From Symsagittifera roscoffensis (taxonomy: Eukaryota > Xenacoelomorpha > Acoela > Convolutidae), in assembly GCF_963678635.1 (NCBI RefSeq), contig NC_087062.1, positions 95,409,705 through 95,473,704 of the forward strand: a stretch of 64,000 nt of DNA, read 5' to 3'. A program made the translations under genes and the position numbers. The notes under the pieces were generated by a model. That model was not told the origin of the DNA and ran no database searches. It saw only the letters and a program-made list of their open reading frames with translations. This document shows, one piece after another, positions 9,487 through 17,018 of this stretch. Within the stretch, counting starts at the first letter, position 1; every line of letters begins with the position of its first letter.

Positions 9487-10977
9487 CTATTGACAGGTCC
9501 ATGTGTTCATGCTCAACTTCGCCGACATGTCTATCTTATAATGTCCCCAACCGCTGAGGTCTGGACGGTTCCAAAGCAGCACGCTGCTTGGTTCAACTCC
9601 TTCCGCCGCCACAGCGCTCGTCGATTGGCCTGTTGTCGAAGCAGGGGTTGCTGTAGCGGGCGGGTCATTCCTCCTAGACAAGGTCTGGGATCTAGTCCGG
9701 TTCTGATCAACCGATCTCCCAAGTCGGCTCTCCAACGGTTGTGTTCTGGCGGGAGGAGCAGTCCCCAACCTTTCTCTCACATCTGAGCTTGGAGCAACGG
9801 GAGCAGCTGCACCAATCTCCGTTGCCAGAGGCCCGAGGCAATTGGCGAGTGACTCCGGCTTGGTGCCCCTCACTCTACCTCTTCCAGTCGAACTGGTCCA
9901 AGCCAGTGAGTTGGTCGTCCCCAATTCTTGCTCCACTTCCCTTAACTGCGTCTGGAACACGTCATTGATCCAGCGTCTCCCTTGCTGGGTGTTGAAATGT
10001 ATACCATCTCTGGTGAGCGCGAGATGATCAATCGTGCGCAGCACGTTCTCAAGATCCATGAGTCGCAGCTCGCTGGGGTTGCTTCTCACCAGACTGCGGG
10101 TCATCTCGTTCCACCGGGTCACGTTGCACTTCATGAAATCTGCCACCGGCGTGCCCACCTCCGGGTTCTGCGGTATCGTGCACAGCACCACGAGTTTAGG
10201 CCTATATTTCTCCTCCAGCTCATTCAAAAGGCAGACCAACAGGGGCTCCCACTTGCCCTCTGGGGTTACAGGGACCCTGGAAACATCATTGGTCCCTAGC
10301 ATTATCACCAACGTGTCTAGGTAATCCTCGCCCTGGAACTCCATCATTTTGATGACCTGAGCCACGGAAGCTCCTCCAAAAGATAGAACAGTAGTCTGAC
10401 CACTGACAAAGATCTCGTTCAGATCCCTCACCAAACTATCTCCTGCAACCAAATGACGACTCCCTGGGGGAGTTGCCTGGTTGCTCATGGCGGGGTTCCA
10501 ACCCATGCCATTCAAACAACCTCGAGGATGCTCCGCGGCTACCTGCACGAACTGGTTGCGTACCGCTAGATTCTTCCTGATGTCAACTACGTGAGACTTC
10601 TGAACCGTTCCGCCCTGCGCAGTCCCCGTCGATACTATGGTTCGAGGTGTTCGCTCCGAGCTACTTGCGGAACGATTAAGACGTTGGGAAGGGACGACCC
10701 TACCCAGTGTCAGGCCAGTGGTCCTGTTGATCTCATTCGTCGTTGCTCTGGCCACCTGATTGAATGACTCTTGAAACTGAGGAGCCAAATAGGTATCGGA
10801 AGGATCCGGTATCGTATTCCTCGGATTCGGAGCAGACTGTGATATCTGCCGCGGAGCCTCGGGCTCTCTCGGTGCGCACAGCTCCTGTGCCTTCGTCCTG
10901 GGACGTGTGTCCTTGGATGCCTCCGAGGAGCTCAACGTAGCCAGAACCTCCGGTGACACTTGACTCACCCTCGCCAT
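9487..10977 (-). CDS. SGNH/GDSL hydrolase-like domain protein of the element
   Basis: 496 codons from ATG (MARVSQVSPE). Residues 1-170 are low-complexity and Ser/Pro-rich. Residues about 174-345 form an SGNH hydrolase fold with all four signature blocks: AGDSL at 178-182 (nucleophile Ser 181), SFGGAS at 199-204, LGTND at 227-231 (Asn 230) and DGIH at 324-327 (His 327, Asp 324). The family covers esterases, lipases and acetyl-hydrolases; the substrate cannot be inferred. Residues 346-496 are Ser/Arg/Pro-rich and probably disordered. There is no signal peptide. It ends with TAG, 12 bases before the next in-frame Met. In CR1/L2-type LINEs an esterase of this superfamily occurs in ORF1, but nothing else here is LINE-like. 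Confidence 0.75.
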   Translation of the reverse strand: MARVSQVSPEVLATLSSSEASKDTRPRTKAQELCAPREPEAPRQISQSAPNPRNTIPDPSDTYLAPQFQESFNQVARATTNEINRTTGLTLGRVVPSQRLNRSASSSERTPRTIVSTGTAQGGTVQKSHVVDIRKNLAVRNQFVQVAAEHPRGCLNGMGWNPAMSNQATPPGSRHLVAGDSLVRDLNEIFVSGQTTVLSFGGASVAQVIKMMEFQGEDYLDTLVIMLGTNDVSRVPVTPEGKWEPLLVCLLNELEEKYRPKLVVLCTIPQNPEVGTPVADFMKCNVTRWNEMTRSLVRSNPSELRLMDLENVLRTIDHLALTRDGIHFNTQQGRRWINDVFQTQLREVEQELGTTNSLAWTSSTGRGRVRGTKPESLANCLGPLATEIGAAAPVAPSSDVRERLGTAPPARTQPLESRLGRSVDQNRTRSQTLSRRNDPPATATPASTTGQSTSAVAAEGVEPSSVLLWNRPDLSGWGHYKIDMSAKLSMNTWTCQ

Positions 10978-11013
10978 GTATAGCTCGTTCAGGTGTTTTA
11001 TCTCCTCTTCCTT

Positions 11014-11358
11014 TTAGGCCATTTGCAGATCTTTAAACTTCTTTTTCCATTCGTCTCTTTCTCGAGCTTTTGCCCTGTACTCCTGCAGCTTGGCACACAG
11101 CTCGCTTTGATCCTTCTCCTTCTTCTCCAACGTCTCAATCGTCTCCGAGGTCTGGATCTCTATCTCGTTCATCCTCACCCTCTTCAGTGGAGGAGCAGCT
11201 GATAGAGAATCTACTGAATGTGACGGGCCCGGCCCATCACGTAGTCTCTTTGCTCTGATGAGCGGCTGTACAGGTTGAACAGGTAGGGGCAATTTACCTA
11301 GCCGGTGATCCCTCTGCTTGCCTAGTCCCGGCTCACGGGCCAAGTCGTGGCCAGACAT
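11014..11358 (-). CDS. Basic coiled-coil segment of the SGNH element, copy 2
   Basis: 114 codons from ATG, differing from 11,735-12,079 at only a few positions (K/L near residue 96, P/L near residue 45). It has a PPLKRVR basic patch, then a Glu/Lys-rich coiled coil. It ends ...KDLQMA then TAA. Twelve in-frame codons later the SGNH ORF starts at 10,977 with ATG. Whether the TAA is a nonsense mutation, a read-through stop or a true gene boundary cannot be told from one copy. Confidence 0.45.
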   Translation of the reverse strand: MSGHDLAREPGLGKQRDHRLGKLPLPVQPVQPLIRAKRLRDGPGPSHSVDSLSAAPPLKRVRMNEIEIQTSETIETLEKKEKDQSELCAKLQEYRAKARERDEWKKKFKDLQMA

Positions 11359-11370
11359 TTCTCCTCGCCG

Positions 11371-11619
11371 CTATCTCAATAATCGGTTTCGACCTCTCTC
11401 GGCGGTCCCGGACTCACCGAAGGCCAGCATCAGCACTACTTCCGTGGGGCGATTCCCTCGACCCACTCGTCTTAACGTGTTGAGGAGCGCGACCACAAAC
11501 ATCGCCAACACCGGGTCTTCTCGTGCAAAGTCACAGTCAATCAGCCGCTTATATATCTCGTACAGATTCGCTCCTAGACTCGCTGAGAGGAATTCCATCA
11601 AGTCGTTCGTGTCACCCAT
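11371..11619 (-). CDS. N-terminal helical segment of the SGNH element, copy 2
   Basis: 82 codons from ATG (MGDTNDLMEF). Apart from one D/E change it is identical to the same part of 12,092-12,400. This copy directly precedes the coiled-coil ORF and the SGNH ORF, so it is the one in its natural place. The terminating TAG is again followed 12 bases later, in the same frame, by the next ATG. The same stop in both copies means it existed before the 721-bp duplication. Confidence 0.45.
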   Translation of the reverse strand: MGDTNDLMEFLSASLGANLYEIYKRLIDCDFAREDPVLAMFVVALLNTLRRVGRGNRPTEVVLMLAFGESGTAERGRNRLLR

Positions 11620-11734
11620 CTTTCTACAGTTTATCTTTCGTCGTCGTGTTCCTTCTGATTTGTCGTGTTCCTTCTGACACTTGACTCACCCTCGCCATGT
11701 ATAGCTCGTTCAGGTGTTTTATCTCCTCTTCCTT

Positions 11735-12079
11735 TTAGGCCATTTGCAGATCTTTAAACTTCTTTTTCCATTCGTCTCTTTCTCGAGCTAATGCCCTGTA
11801 CTCCTGCAGCTTGGCACACAGCTCGCTTTGATCCTTCTCCTTCTTCTCCAACGTCTCAATCGTCTCCGAGGTCTGGATCTCTATCTCGTTCATCCTCACC
11901 CTCTTCAGTGGAGGAGCAGCTGATAGAGAATCTACTGAATGTGACAAGCCCGGCCCATCACGTAGTCTCTTTGCTCTGATGAGCGGCTGTACAGGTTGAA
12001 CAGGTAGGGGCAATTTACCTAGCCGGTGATCCCTCTGCTTGCCTAGTCCCGGCTCACGGGCCAAGTCGTGGCCAGACAT
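11735..12079 (-). CDS. Basic coiled-coil segment of the SGNH element, copy 1
   Basis: 114 codons from ATG (MSGHDLAREP). Residues about 30-62 are basic and proline-rich with PPLKRVR, which looks like a monopartite nuclear localisation signal. Residues about 65-112 are strongly charged, with heptad spacing of hydrophobic residues (ETIETLEKKEKDQSELCAKL), so a coiled coil is likely. It follows the helical segment in the same frame, separated by one TAG, and ends with TAA. In this copy it runs into the second duplicated copy rather than into the SGNH domain. The function is unknown; gag-like assembly is one possibility. Confidence 0.45.
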   Translation of the reverse strand: MSGHDLAREPGLGKQRDHRLGKLPLPVQPVQPLIRAKRLRDGPGLSHSVDSLSAAPPLKRVRMNEIEIQTSETIETLEKKEKDQSELCAKLQEYRALARERDEWKKKFKDLQMA

Positions 12080-12091
12080 TTCTCCTCGCCG

Positions 12092-12400
12092 CTATCTCAA
12101 TAATCGGTTTCGACCTCTCTCGGCGGTCCCGGACTCACCGAAGGCCAGCATCAGCACTACTTCCGTGGGGCGATTCCCTCGACCCACTCGTCTTAACGTG
12201 TTGAGGAGCGCGACCACAAACATCGCCAACACCGGTTCTTCTCGTGCAAAGTCACAGTCAATCAGCCGCTTATATATCTCGTACAGATTCGCTCCTAGAC
12301 TCGCTGAGAGGAATTCCATCAAGTCGTTCGTGTCACCCATCTTTCTACAGTTTATCTTTCGTCGTCGTGTTCCTTCTGATTTGTCAGATTCAATAAACAA
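12092..12400 (-). CDS. N-terminal helical segment of the SGNH element, copy 1
   Basis: 102 codons. The likely start is the internal Met that begins MGDTNDLMEF, because the codons before it (KSEGTRRRKINCRK) are only present in this copy. The protein is mostly predicted helix with a hydrophobic core (VLAMFVVALLNTLRRV) and resembles a small oligomerisation domain. I recognise no family. The TAG that ends it is in frame with the next ORF, whose ATG lies 12 bases downstream. The sequence is repeated at 11,371-11,619 with a D/E change at one residue. Confidence 0.45.
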   Translation of the reverse strand: MFIESDKSEGTRRRKINCRKMGDTNDLMEFLSASLGANLYEIYKRLIDCDFAREEPVLAMFVVALLNTLRRVGRGNRPTEVVLMLAFGESGTAERGRNRLLR

Positions 12401-12842
12401 AACTGGATCAATTAAGATCTAAAAAACAAGTCACGACTTAAAACCATCATTTCATGCCGTCCCATTTTCAGGATAAAAAATTATTCACATCTTTTAAAAA
12501 CAATCCATTGAAATTTTCTCTTCGTTGCTGATTTAAAACTTAGCACCAAGGTGGATAGTCCACCTTCAACCTTATCAAGGTAACACAAATGAGCGCTGTC
12601 ACCTTCACCACCTGGAGTGATCCATGTCTTTTATGACACAATTATCACATAAAACATAACTTAACTAACATAACACATAAACACTACATATTCACTCTGT
12701 TACAAAAAAAAACATAATCCCTAGTAGCTTGCCTAAAACTTAGTCCTAATGCCTATAAAGTACTTAATAGAAACCACTTATTGCCGAATGCAACTCCTAG
12801 CATATACTCAGATAGTACTTTTTATCTAAGTAAACCTCTATG
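12401..12842. other. AT-rich spacer between the two minus-strand elements
   Basis: 442 bases of AT-rich DNA with no ORF. It is the place where a 3' LTR of the Gypsy element would be expected. I compared it by eye with 21,500-21,960, where the 5' LTR should be, and saw only short, unconvincing matches. So an LTR is neither shown nor excluded. Confidence 0.5.
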
Positions 12843-13133
12843 TCAGTTTCTGAAAATATCACGTGAACAAGAGCATATAACTCTCTCGGATGTAGCTTTC
12901 CCGATATTCTTATACTCTCTCTGAAAGTCAGCCGCATGTGCTGTTTTGAAGCTTACATCCGCGGTTATCGCTATAGTGCATGTACGTTCCGTAAGCATGA
13001 AATCGCTGTCCGTTATGACGATATTGTTTGAATATTGGTTCGGTAAGTCGAAATAAGATTCAAAAATTCGTCCAAAAGGTGGTTTATTAGCGTTCTCGCC
13101 TTCCGTTTCCAGTTCTCCCGTTTCTCTTGCCAA
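12843..13133 (-). CDS. Possible 3' ORF fragment of the Gypsy element
   Basis: 96 codons opening 10 bases after the previous stop in another frame (MARETGELETEGENANKPPF). Mixed composition, with Cys near the end (VICSCSRDIF). It could be the last part of pol after another indel, or a short accessory ORF. No motif supports either. Confidence 0.3.
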   Translation of the reverse strand: MARETGELETEGENANKPPFGRIFESYFDLPNQYSNNIVITDSDFMLTERTCTIAITADVSFKTAHAADFQREYKNIGKATSERVICSCSRDIFRN

Positions 13134-13143
13134 TTTTAATTTT

Positions 13144-13407
13144 TTAATGATCAGGTTTTCGGTGTGGTTTGAGTCCTACCCCCACTCCATGGACAAAAAT
13201 ATCCATCGACGTCCCCGTCGATCGCCCAAAGTCGAGCAGATCGAGGTTGGATTGCGGAACGCGTAGAGGGCCATCTGGAGCGACCCAGTTGGACTCGGTA
13301 TTTTCAAGGCTGACGTATTTGATGCCGTCTTTATCGACATCCTGAATTATCAAGATTGTCTCTTTAGGATGCGCTGGCAGATCGTGGAGCCATTCGAGCA
13401 CTCGCAA
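13144..13407 (-). CDS. Gypsy C-terminal tail, continued
   Basis: 87 codons in the frame following a shift near 13,400. Coding-like (LRVLEWLHDLPAHPKETILI, SLENTESNWVAPDGPLRVPQ). No domain is recognised. It ends HRKPDH then a stop at 13,144. This probably marks, or lies near, the C-terminus of the Gypsy polyprotein. Confidence 0.5.
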   Translation of the reverse strand: MRVLEWLHDLPAHPKETILIIQDVDKDGIKYVSLENTESNWVAPDGPLRVPQSNLDLLDFGRSTGTSMDIFVHGVGVGLKPHRKPDH

Positions 13408-13886
13408 GTTAATTCTTGCTCATGAGTCTGCCCCACCTCTGTTTCGAATTCTACTTCTGATTCGGAGCGATCGTCGATCCAATACTGATCCATGTCATTT
13501 ACCAAGTCGATCTCTTTTGGCACCTCCACTTCATCCAGTCCCACCAGCGACTCCATGATATCGCTTAAAACTATCCTGTCTATAACGAAATCCTCGCCAT
13601 ACGGGTTGTACTTCTTCTTGTCCCTTCCTCTCTTGCTCTGGCGTGTCTCCATGGTGAGAGGAAAGTCAGGTTGTATTCCTTTGTCAATTTCAATCTGTTC
13701 TGGGCAGTCCCAGTCCTCTTCGGCATAAGGTTTAGTTTCGTCATCCACCTCTACTCGCTCGGTCAACTCTAGGTCCAGTGGTAGGTCGCAATCATCCACC
13801 ACCTCATTTCCGTCGTTTCTGTCGCGTGTACCTCTTTCATTTACTTCACAAGCAGGATCCACTATCAAATAGTCTCCCTCCTGCAT
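13350..13886 (-). CDS. Gypsy pol C-terminal tail
   Basis: 178 codons. Very acidic (MQEGDYLIVDPACEVNERGT, EEDWDCPEQIEIDK), with the segment KRGRDKKKYNPYGEDFVIDR that resembles the R-x-R-x-P-P-x-R-Y-x-P-Y-G tail found after many Gypsy integrases. Its N-terminus continues from the integrase ORF through a frameshift near 13,880. The end, after EQELT, is out of frame. Confidence 0.65.
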   Translation of the reverse strand: MQEGDYLIVDPACEVNERGTRDRNDGNEVVDDCDLPLDLELTERVEVDDETKPYAEEDWDCPEQIEIDKGIQPDFPLTMETRQSKRGRDKKKYNPYGEDFVIDRIVLSDIMESLVGLDEVEVPKEIDLVNDMDQYWIDDRSESEVEFETEVGQTHEQELTCECSNGSTICQRILKRQS

Positions 13887-14733
13887 GTCCGCTGGGATGC
13901 ACCAGTCCTCTGATGAGGCATTGTGCGGTTTGATGTTTTCGTAATGAGCTGCTCTTCCGGTGCTCAGTCAATAAAACCGACCTCCTTGGTGCACTTATGT
14001 TATTTGAAATGGGCCGCGCCAATTTTTCAATAATTTTTTTAGTTCCTTTTGGTGGAACTACTTCCTCGAACACCCAGACGTAATTGCTGACAGAATAGGT
14101 TTTTGCATCTGCAGTCCTTTTATCAAATCTCCTTTTTTGTCTAATTTGCGCCTGTCGCAGGTTCCTCCTGCATAAGTCATTGAGGTCCTGCTGCCTTCTG
14201 ATAACATCACGCACGTACGTTTGTGGCGCTGTTTTCTTCCCTTCATACTCAGGGTAGAAGAACGTTAACGGAAGAGCTTTTTCGTGACCAGTTAGCATCA
14301 TTTGCGGACCTATTCCCGTGGTGGAATGCTCTGTGCTGTTGTAAGCGCCCATCACCTGCGGCAAGTGTCTATCCCAGTCATCCATATAGCGTGAGCAATA
14401 GACTCTCAAGATGGATACCAGCGTGCGATTTTGCCTTTCAACTAGGCCATTCGTTTGTGGGTGATAAGTGGTCGAGTGGGCCTGTGCCACCTGCGACCTC
14501 TTCATTAACTCCTTCGTGAGATTGCCCACGTATGCTTTGCCATTGTGCGATTGAAATGCGACGGGGCAGCCGTGCCTAGCTATCCACACATTTATCAAGT
14601 GATCGCATGTTTCCTCCGCTGATGCTGCCATGCAGGGGGCTGCCTCTGCATATTTCGTGAAATGATCGATCATTACCAGCACCTGATTGTAGCCCGTGGC
14701 TGTCATGCATATCTTCTGATGATCAATTTGCAC
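13846..14733 (-). pseudogene. Gypsy integrase core, catalytic Asp mutated
   Basis: 295 codons; the first codon is TTG within the open frame. rve-type core: first Asp in MIDHFTKYAE (Asp 23). The second position reads FQSHNGKAY where integrases have F-x-S-D-x-G, so the second catalytic Asp is His 63 (codon at 14,545-14,547). Glu in NGLVERQNR (Glu 99) is intact. A D-to-H change at this position abolishes strand transfer in the family. C-terminal half: RRQQDLNDLCRRN helix and a VWVFEEVVPPKGTKK SH3-like end. The frame is lost after about residue 245. Confidence 0.85.
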
Positions 14734-15817
14734 TACTTCGTTGAATCCCGATGACTCTATTGACTGCAGTGGGAACCTTAGTTTCCTGGGGTCCTTCGCC
14801 TGTTGACGAAGGACCCAGACGAATCTTGAATCCGGCTCCTTGCTTCAAGATCTTATAGCTGTCTTCTTCTAAATCTCCTTTGTCAGGTGCTCCATTCTCG
14901 ATCCATCTCTTCAGATTGCTCGTCATTCTATCTTTTCGTTGAGCCCTTAGGAGATCCGACTGCCGGTATCTGGCTTTCAGATACGTCTTTACCACGTTTA
15001 GTTGCCCGCTCATTATCTCAGGAGCATGAGCGGCGTCCATCAACTTGACGCACCATATCTTCTTCAAAGGTGTTGCTTCCTGCACAGATGGCTCCAGATT
15101 GGTACGGACGACCGTACCATGTGGCAGTAATCTTGTTGGGCGTTTCGACACAGCTATCAATTCAAGCTCATCTGCGGCATTGTCTTCTACAGTGCCCTCC
15201 TCATCAGAGGTATACCTGTCTCTGTCCGGGTCCTGATGCATTTCCCGGTCCAGCCCGCGATGTTTCCTTTCCACCAGCAAGAAATGAATCGCAATCTCCG
15301 AAACGTCAGAATTGGAAGTAGTCTCCGATGTGTTCTCCCAGGACTGGGGCCTCGAGTCATCACTCGAGCCGATGGATTCCACATCATTATGTTCCGGTCT
15401 GTCTGTGATGTTTCTAGACTCCCCGGACAAAATTTTGGCCCTTGGTCGCCTTGAATCAGGCTTCCCGGATAACATTCTGTCCTTTGGTTGTCCCAACATT
15501 GTCTCCCCGGACAAGTCGTCCTGTACGGGCTCGAAAACGCCTGACTCCCCGGACATTGTCTCGTCCCCGGATGAACAATTCAAGCTCGGTTCGTACTCTT
15601 CCCTTGCATCCGTAAATTGTACTTTTCTCGTGAAGCTGGATTTCGACCTGACCCTGACTTCTTCAGTGGCTTGGACCTGGGTCAATGTTCCATGTTCTGT
15701 GAACGAAGTCCTCAACAAGACATCCTTCGGCATTGAGCTCACCAGCTGGTTCACTAGCAAATCCAATGGGACAGGATCACCCCTGACCAATACCTTTATT
15801 TCAGCGGTCGTCTTCAC
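14723..15817 (-). CDS. Gypsy linker between RNase H and integrase
   Basis: 364 codons, acidic and Ser-rich. It contains repeats of a short motif, MSGES / LSGET / LSGKP / LSGES, about every 15-20 residues between 90 and 160. It ends with a conserved-looking segment (LKRWIENGAPDKGDLEEDSY) that normally leads into the integrase zinc domain. That HHCC domain is not visible in any frame: the sequence jumps to the segment just before the integrase core near 14,800, so an internal deletion probably removed it. Confidence 0.65.
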   Translation of the reverse strand: MKTTAEIKVLVRGDPVPLDLLVNQLVSSMPKDVLLRTSFTEHGTLTQVQATEEVRVRSKSSFTRKVQFTDAREEYEPSLNCSSGDETMSGESGVFEPVQDDLSGETMLGQPKDRMLSGKPDSRRPRAKILSGESRNITDRPEHNDVESIGSSDDSRPQSWENTSETTSNSDVSEIAIHFLLVERKHRGLDREMHQDPDRDRYTSDEEGTVEDNAADELELIAVSKRPTRLLPHGTVVRTNLEPSVQEATPLKKIWCVKLMDAAHAPEIMSGQLNVVKTYLKARYRQSDLLRAQRKDRMTSNLKRWIENGAPDKGDLEEDSYKILKQGAGFKIRLGPSSTGEGPQETKVPTAVNRVIGIQRSSAN

Positions 15818-15920
15818 CGGAAGTTCAGGGTGTCCTGGTATGGGATGCCCTGACTTGTCCAGCCACCTGGTGAGTGGTAGTTTATCGTAGGTTTCCTTAT
15901 CTAGAAATGAAAATCCGTCT

Positions 15921-16649
15921 TTAATTTCTGCCTGATTGGCCTGCTTCTCCTCTTAAGCGCTCATAGAATTCTGTCTTTTTACTGAGGCTATCAGCATTCT
16001 GGTGCTTGTCACGGGTACGGTGCTCTATGATCATGTGGTGTCCATCCAGGCGCACGATCCAACGACCAATAAAACTTTGGTCCATCGTATAGGTTTTCAA
16101 CCAGGCAAGGGCACGATTATCCACACGCAACTTGAAGGGAGCACTCCCCAAGTAGGCCCTATATTTTTCTACGAAAGTGATCACCGCAATTATTTCCGCT
16201 TTTGGTGCGCCGTACTTCATGTCAGTATCACTCAGGACCTTACTTCCGTAGGCAATCGGACGGAGAACCGTTCTCCCGTTCCACTCTTGCTCCTGGTGAA
16301 GTATGCCTGATATCGCAACTACTGATGCATCCGTGTCTAACACAAACATCCCCTTCTCTGTTGGCATGCCGAGGACCGGTGCCTCGCAAAGTTCACGTTT
16401 AATGTTTTCAAATGAAACTTGTGCCTCATCGGTCCAAGTGAATTTTTTACTTTTATTTCTCATCAACTGTTGCATGGGGTATATCCTATCGGCGTATCCC
16501 TTGATGAAATCCCGATAATAGTTAGCAAACCCCAAAAAACTCACTCTATGCTTATCCACAAGGCGGCCCAGATATTTTATGGAGTCTCTGAGGATTTCAC
16601 ACTTCGAGAGTTTACACTTCAGGCACGCCTGCTTCATGCAAGTAAACAC
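15921..16649 (-). CDS. pol: Gypsy RT connection and RNase H
   Basis: 242 codons. Residues 1-60 finish the RT (KCEILRDSIKYLGRLVDKH then SFLGFANYYRDFIKGYAD). About 30 residues usually found between these two motifs are missing. RNase H occupies about 100-225 with its acidic residues in place: TDAS (Asp 107), PKAE (Glu 152), RVDN (Asp 177) and NADSLS (Asp 220). It ends ...RLRGEAGQSGRN after a frame change. Confidence 0.85.
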   Translation of the reverse strand: MFTCMKQACLKCKLSKCEILRDSIKYLGRLVDKHRVSFLGFANYYRDFIKGYADRIYPMQQLMRNKSKKFTWTDEAQVSFENIKRELCEAPVLGMPTEKGMFVLDTDASVVAISGILHQEQEWNGRTVLRPIAYGSKVLSDTDMKYGAPKAEIIAVITFVEKYRAYLGSAPFKLRVDNRALAWLKTYTMDQSFIGRWIVRLDGHHMIIEHRTRDKHQNADSLSKKTEFYERLRGEAGQSGRN

Positions 16650-16655
16650 CTCATC

Positions 16656-16976
16656 CTACCTCTCTATGTGATCCTCCAGGATTGGTGTTGCTATCACGAC
16701 GTCATCGACATAACACATGATGAGGTTCCCGTATTTCTTTTTCAGGCTCGTGAGTGCCTGGGCCATCAGTCGCTGGAATGTGGCTGTCGCCGAACGGCAT
16801 CCTCTTCCGAACGGCATCCTCTTCCGAACGGAATCCGAACGGCATACTCTTCCACTGGAACAATCCCAGCTCGCACGCGAAGCCCGTTTTCTCACAATCT
16901 TGCTTTCTGAGTGGCACTTGCCAGAACGCGGAGCCCAAATGTAACTTTGCGATTCCCAGCTTGGAAAGGCTCTCAT
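16656..16976 (-). CDS. pol: Gypsy reverse transcriptase, YVDD part
   Basis: The first 58 codons are out of frame. From about ATATFQRLMAQALTS the RT continues to GNLIMCYVDDVVIATP. The catalytic Y-V-D-D (coding bases 16,701-16,712) is intact, followed by LEDHIER and an in-frame TAG at 16,656-16,658. The RT continues in the same frame immediately after it, so the TAG is a nonsense change. Confidence 0.8.
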   Translation of the reverse strand: MRAFPSWESQSYIWAPRSGKCHSESKIVRKRASRASWDCSSGRVCRSDSVRKRMPFGRGCRSATATFQRLMAQALTSLKKKYGNLIMCYVDDVVIATPILEDHIER

Positions 16977-17013
16977 CGATGCGGGGATTCGGGTATGCGT
17001 CCTTTATCGTCAC
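16702..17013 (-). CDS. pol: Gypsy reverse transcriptase, palm part with damaged motif A
   Basis: About the first 60 codons are in frame: TIKDAYPNPRIDESLSKLG, then KLHLGSAFWQVPLRKQD, where Gypsy RTs have L-D-L-x-S-A-F. The catalytic Asp is replaced by His, and a few codons before it are missing. KTGFACELGLFQWKSMPFGF follows. Beyond the MPFG motif the frame is lost in a small tandem expansion (about 16,795-16,860). Confidence 0.75.
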   Translation of the reverse strand: MTIKDAYPNPRIDESLSKLGIAKLHLGSAFWQVPLRKQDCEKTGFACELGLFQWKSMPFGFRSEEDAVRKRMPFGDSHIPATDGPGTHEPEKEIREPHHVLCR

Positions 17014-17018
17014 TGCGT

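Larger units (their letters stand above)
10956..12390. repeat. 721-bp tandem duplication
   Basis: About 10,956-11,676 and 11,677-12,390 are direct copies, 721 bp apart, with only a handful of differences seen by eye (for example GAGCTTTTGCC versus GAGCTAATGCC, and GACGGGCCC versus GACAAGCCC). Each copy contains the helical and coiled-coil ORFs. The junction has a repeated GTGTTCCTTCTGA, which may be the homology used. The event is very recent, or an assembly duplication. Confidence 0.9.
3110..12400 (-). mobile_element. Large SGNH-hydrolase-bearing element of unknown class (broken)
   Basis: A chain of minus-strand ORFs that follow one another with 10-50 base overlaps or gaps, most of the joins being a single frameshift or one in-frame stop. 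Read together they describe one protein of about 3,000 residues. N to C: a small helical domain, a basic coiled-coil segment, a complete SGNH hydrolase domain, a second SGNH-like domain, then about 1,900 residues I do not recognise. I see no RT, RNase H, integrase, transposase or helicase motif. G+C is near 50 percent, far above the AT-rich DNA to the right. The 3' end abuts the satellite at about 3,110 and borrows its last codons from it. Calling it mobile is inference from its place inside a satellite, its decay, and its similarity in layout to element ORFs. It could also be the 3' (env-position) part of the neighbouring Gypsy element, or a captured host gene. Confidence 0.5.

Noticed and set aside
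12401-12842. 3' LTR of the Gypsy element
   Set aside because: No convincing match to the region 5' of gag could be found by eye; only short shared words.
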